Source: an uncultured Prevotellaceae bacterium
GTDB taxonomy: Bacteria > Bacteroidota > Bacteroidia > Bacteroidales > Bacteroidaceae
Length of the DNA stretch: 47,811 nucleotides
Assembly: GCA_900317305.1 (NCBI GenBank)
Contig: ONGG01000045.1
Location: 1-47,811, forward strand
Direction: 5' to 3'
A program made the translations under genes and the position numbers. Each line of letters begins with the position of its first letter. Positions within the stretch are counted from its first letter, which is position 1. The notes under the pieces were generated by a model. It searched no databases. It saw only the letters and a program-made list of their open reading frames with translations, and was not told the origin of the DNA. Below, piece by piece: positions 45,188-47,811 of the stretch.

Positions 45188-45580
45188 CTATAGATAGGGT
45201 AGCAACTTGCGGTCGCCCTCCGTCCAGTTCAGTTTCTCCAGTTCTTCCCTGCTGAGCCATTTGTAGTCCAGATGGTCGAGCAGCTTGAACTCGCCGTCTC
45301 CTCCCTTGCAGAGGTAGGCGGTGAGAGTGATGCAGAAATCGGGATATTCTTGTATCACCGAACCCAGTCGGCGGCCCACATAGATATCCCAGTCCATCTC
45401 TTCCTTGATTTCGCGCAGCAGCGTGTGGTGGTCGCTCTCACCTTCCTCTACCTTGCCACCAGGAAACTCCCAGTGCTCGGAGATATAGTCGTATTTTGAG
45501 CGGCACCGTTGCATGCACAGGTATTTGCCATCGTCGACGACGACGGCAGCTACCACGTTGTAGTGTTTCTTCTCTTCCAT
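45188..45580 (-). CDS. Nudix hydrolase (MutT/NudG-like)
   Basis: The 130-residue protein carries a Nudix box (GGKVEEGESDHHTLLREIKEEM; the REIKEE core is intact) inside EHWEFPGGKVEEGE, typical of MutT-type pyrophosphohydrolases that clean up oxidised or modified nucleotides. It starts 1 nt after the SDR gene, the end of a deoD-SDR-Nudix operon. Confidence 0.92.
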   Translation of the reverse strand: MEEKKHYNVVAAVVVDDGKYLCMQRCRSKYDYISEHWEFPGGKVEEGESDHHTLLREIKEEMDWDIYVGRRLGSVIQEYPDFCITLTAYLCKGGDGEFKLLDHLDYKWLSREELEKLNWTEGDRKLLPYL

Positions 45581-45581
45581 T

Positions 45582-46328
45582 TTATTCGGTTGTAGATTTT
45601 TTCGATGTCAGAGGCAGTCGGCGCCATACCCAACGGGGAATACGGCGCCAGAAGGCAGTGACGATGCGCCAGCGCCAGTCGATTACCCTGATGTGCTGCC
45701 GCCTGCCGATGGCCGTCATAATCTCGCGTGCCACGGCCTCTTTCTGCAGCGTCATGGGGTAATGGTTGCCATCGGCAATCAGGGCGGTGTCCACGAATCC
45801 GGGACGGATGTCGGTGAAGCGGATGGGCAGTCCCTGGTTGTTGGCCAACTGCTCCAAGGCTTGCAGGTAAGTGTTCTGAAAGGCTTTCGTGGCCGAATAG
45901 GAGGGTGCCGGTCCCAGTCCTTTGGTGCCGGCGATAGAGGTGATGGCGGCGATATGCCCGCCGCCATGCCCGGCCATAAAGCGGTAGGCGGCGCCTATCA
46001 TCCGGGTGAAGCCTAGGACGTTGGTCTCCACGGTACTCATTTCGATGCTTGCCTCGAGCGAGGGGTTCTGGTGCCCGATGCCCGGCGCATAGAAAAACAA
46101 GTCCATTCCGCCCACTTTGCCTGTCAGTTCCAATAATTGTCGCTCACCCTCGTCGCTGGTCACATCGATGGCGGCCACCTCCACCTGACTGGGCCACTGG
46201 TCTTTCAGTTCCTGCAACAGGTGGGTGCGCCGCGAGGCCACGCCGAGGGTCCATCCGTCGGCGAGCAGCAGGCGGCTCACTTCCATGCCTATGCCCGAGG
46301 AGGCGCCAAGCACGATGCCTTTCTTCAT
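45582..46328 (-). CDS. Short-chain dehydrogenase/reductase
   Basis: The 248-residue Rossmann protein has the cofactor motif GASSGIG (8-14), the catalytic-type YSATK (Y-x-x-x-K) and the Ser of TSIAGT. The C-terminal ~30 residues are basic and aromatic (RRIPRWVWRRLPLTSKK), perhaps membrane-associated. Substrate unknown. It lies 14 nt after deoD. Confidence 0.9.
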   Translation of the reverse strand: MKKGIVLGASSGIGMEVSRLLLADGWTLGVASRRTHLLQELKDQWPSQVEVAAIDVTSDEGERQLLELTGKVGGMDLFFYAPGIGHQNPSLEASIEMSTVETNVLGFTRMIGAAYRFMAGHGGGHIAAITSIAGTKGLGPAPSYSATKAFQNTYLQALEQLANNQGLPIRFTDIRPGFVDTALIADGNHYPMTLQKEAVAREIMTAIGRRQHIRVIDWRWRIVTAFWRRIPRWVWRRLPLTSKKSTTE

Positions 46329-46342
46329 CTTTGGGTTACAGG

Positions 46343-47050
46343 TTATACCAGCGAGAAGGCCACCTCCATCATATTGGTGAACGAGTTCTGCCTCTCCTCG
46401 GCCGTGGTGGCCTCACCGGTGATGATGTTGTCGGAGATGGTGCAGATGCCCAGTGCGCGGTTTCCCGAGCGGGCTGCGTTCATATAAAGGGCGGCTATCT
46501 CCATCTCAACGGCCATTACGCCCATGTTGATCCACTTGTCGTTGTGGGCGTTCTCCGAATAGAATGCGTCGGCGGAGAACACGTTGCCCACCTTGTAGTG
46601 GAAGCCTCTGCGCTCGCACTCGTCGGCAGCGGCACGAAGCAGGTCGAAATTGGCGATGGGGGCATAGGTGCCGGGCAACTCAAACTGTGCGGCATAGTTG
46701 GAGTCGGTGCAGGCGCCCATGGCGATGGCTAGGTCGCCGATGTGCAAGTCGGGATGGATAGAGCCGGCCGAACCCACGCGGATGATGGATTTCACGCCAT
46801 AGAAATTGAAGAGCTCATAGGTGTAGATGGAGATGGAGGGGATGCCCATACCATGTCCCATCACGCTCACGCGCTTGCCATTGTAGGTGCCGGTGTATCC
46901 CAGCATGCCACGCACTTGGTTGAAGAGGACGGGATTCTCCAAAAAGGTCTCGGCCATCTTTTTCACGCGAAGGGGGTCGCCAGCCATAATCACGGTCTCG
47001 GCGATGTCGCCTAATTTCGCACCGATGTGGGGTGTTGGTGTCTTTGCCAT
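46343..47050 (-). CDS. deoD: Purine-nucleoside phosphorylase, DeoD type
   Basis: The 235-residue enzyme splits purine (deoxy)nucleosides with phosphate. DeoD-type motifs: GDPLRVKKMAE, MGHGMGIPSISIYTYEL, RVGSAGSI and AVEMEIAALY. With the neighbouring Nudix gene this suggests nucleotide salvage and clean-up. Confidence 0.95.
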   Translation of the reverse strand: MAKTPTPHIGAKLGDIAETVIMAGDPLRVKKMAETFLENPVLFNQVRGMLGYTGTYNGKRVSVMGHGMGIPSISIYTYELFNFYGVKSIIRVGSAGSIHPDLHIGDLAIAMGACTDSNYAAQFELPGTYAPIANFDLLRAAADECERRGFHYKVGNVFSADAFYSENAHNDKWINMGVMAVEMEIAALYMNAARSGNRALGICTISDNIITGEATTAEERQNSFTNMMEVAFSLV

Positions 47051-47126
47051 ATTTCTTGTTGTTTAAGGTTGTTGAATAAGTTAGCAGCACAATGCAATGG
47101 TTATACCATATATTATTGACATGTTG

Positions 47127-47134
47127 CAAATATA
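47127..47134 (-). promoter_or_regulatory. -7 box (TATATTTG) of the deoD operon
   Basis: An exact TAnnTTTG on the minus strand, 76 nt before the deoD ATG. No good -33 element is seen. Confidence 0.55.
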
Positions 47135-47361
47135 TGGATTTTTTTTGATATATAGTGCCGACAGTTCGATTTTTTTCTTTTTTTATGACAATCGGCAACG
47201 TCTTCTCGATGACAGTCCTAAGAAAAGGGTGGGATAAATGGCTGCTGGAACCAATTGCCATATCAAAAAACACATTTTTCGTGTCATTTTTTAGGGGTTC
47301 GCGACAATTTTTTCACCTTTTTTCCCCATTTGTCGCAAATTCGGTTTTGTGTCTTATGCAC

Positions 47362-47381
47362 TTCGGCAAGAATTCGCCGAA
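47362..47381. promoter_or_regulatory. Dyad upstream of the small-peptide promoter
   Basis: TTCGGC (47362-47367) and GCCGAA (47376-47381) flank an 8-nt spacer that itself contains GAATTC. The dyad ends 4 nt before the -33 region of the next promoter, a typical operator or activator position. A longer-spaced pair, GCGACAA/TTGTCGC, lies at 47301-47336. Otherwise 47135-47361 holds no gene I can support. Confidence 0.45.
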
Positions 47382-47385
47382 AACT

Positions 47386-47416
47386 ATTGCGGGGGATGAA
47401 AACTGACTTACTTTTG
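47386..47416 (+). promoter_or_regulatory. Promoter of the small-peptide genes
   Basis: ATTG (47386-47389), 19 nt, TACTTTTG (47409-47416; exact TAnnTTTG). The predicted leader is about 77 nt, rich in A and C, with one small hairpin (GACAG/CTGTC, 47435-47449). Confidence 0.7.
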
Positions 47417-47499
47417 CATCAGAAACAACAAAGACAGCCCGCCTGTCGGAGTGAAAACAACAAAACAACAAGAAATTAAAAACAAAAAAATATACGATT

Positions 47500-47661
47500 A
47501 TGAAGACAATGAATGCAACCCCAATGACAGTTGCCCGGTATGAGAGCAGCGCAACAGCAGTGAAAGCAATGAAGTCGGTGAAGAAAGGTCTTGCCAACAT
47601 GGTGAAGTTCCTCATGTTCATCAGTCCGGTTTACCCACAGTGCACCCAGGTAATGAAATAA
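47500..47661 (+). CDS. Small cationic Met-rich peptide, unknown family (53 aa)
   Basis: The 53-codon frame begins MKTMNATPMTVARYESSA. It has seven Lys, one Arg and one Glu (net about +7), seven Met and a single Cys near the end. Residues about 20-41 form a basic amphipathic then hydrophobic helix (KAMKSVKKGLANMVKFLMF). The tail ISPVYPQCTQVMK is Pro/Cys-containing. There is no classic signal peptide. It is preceded by a good promoter and followed after 73 nt by a gene with a related N-terminus, which supports real coding. Possible roles include a peptide precursor, toxin or regulatory peptide; none can be shown here. Confidence 0.65.
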   Translation: MKTMNATPMTVARYESSATAVKAMKSVKKGLANMVKFLMFISPVYPQCTQVMK

Positions 47662-47734
47662 GATCCGAGCGACAACAGACATCAACTACAAACAAAGTAT
47701 CAACCCACATCAACAACATTAAACAAATACAACA

Positions 47735-47811
47735 ATGAAAGCAATGGATATCAACCCCGTCGTAGCAGTAGAGTACAGCAAGGAGGCCTTCGCCGCCAAG
47801 TGCAAGAAAGC
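47735..47811 (+). CDS. Second small peptide gene, related N-terminus (partial, runs off window)
   Basis: The frame starts MKAMDINPVVAVEYSKEA and continues as FAAKCKK to the window end. It shares about 9 of its first 25 residues with the preceding peptide at the same positions (M1, K2, M4, P8, Y14, A18, A20, K22, K25) without gaps, so the two look like tandem paralogues. The 73-nt spacer before it is A/C-rich like the leader of the first gene. Its full length and neighbours lie outside the window. Confidence 0.6.
   Translation, partial: MKAMDINPVVAVEYSKEAFAAKCKK

Noticed and set aside
47155-47406. An 83-codon frame upstream of the small peptides
   Set aside because: It runs through the dyads and the -33 region of the peptide promoter and has no recognisable protein pattern.

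Overview
The window looks like a chromosomal segment of a Bacteroidota bacterium, most likely Prevotellaceae (Prevotella/Segatella-like). This rests on the gene families seen (DUF5020, DUF4878, a fused SpmA-SpmB protein, BlaI with a TonB-tailed M56 protein, paired GH43 enzymes), the near absence of Shine-Dalgarno sites, and repeated Bacteroidota-type promoters (TTTG, 19-20 nt, TAnnTTTG). No identity search could be run, so the genus is an inference.

Layout. 1-135: the 3' part of a 5S rRNA gene and its terminator. 304-8743 (+): a zinc-ribbon/SH3 membrane protein, an L,D-transpeptidase, the SpmAB-type membrane protein, an orphan histidine kinase, then the housekeeping run DUF177-rpmF-fabH-era-der and a small lipoprotein. 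8823-11567 (-): MlaF/MlaE lipid-transport genes, a DUF4878 lipoprotein and a YiiX-like papain-fold lipoprotein. 11771-17870 (+): branched-chain amino-acid synthesis (ilvD, ilvB, ilvN, an acyl-ACP thioesterase, ilvC), with a separate promoter and a leader hairpin before ilvC. 17946-22499 (-): recQ, recJ and a TPR-like secreted protein. 22760-25089 (+): metK and an unrecognised coiled-coil protein. 25232-30153 (-): a C1B peptidase, an M24 Xaa-Pro peptidase, a RAYT-type HUH protein with an internal minisatellite, and trmD. 30298-35925 (+): a secreted protein, a DUF5020 protein, a heterodimeric ABC exporter and a GlsB-type membrane protein. 36172-39781 (-): two GH43 glycosidases. 40219-45181 (+): blaI, an M56/TonB sensor, ligA and a B3/4-domain protein. 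45188-47050 (-): Nudix, SDR and DeoD. 47500-end (+): two adjacent, related, very short genes behind a good promoter; the second runs off the window.

Most of the window is ordinary core genome. The features that stand out are the tandem small cationic peptide genes at the right edge, a HUH (RAYT) protein that carries ten in-frame 9-residue repeats and a DprA/SLOG-like C-terminus, an apparent frameshift at the 5' end of the only ligA copy in view, paired dyads over the blaI promoter, and a series of intergenic short-period (7-9 nt) tandem arrays.
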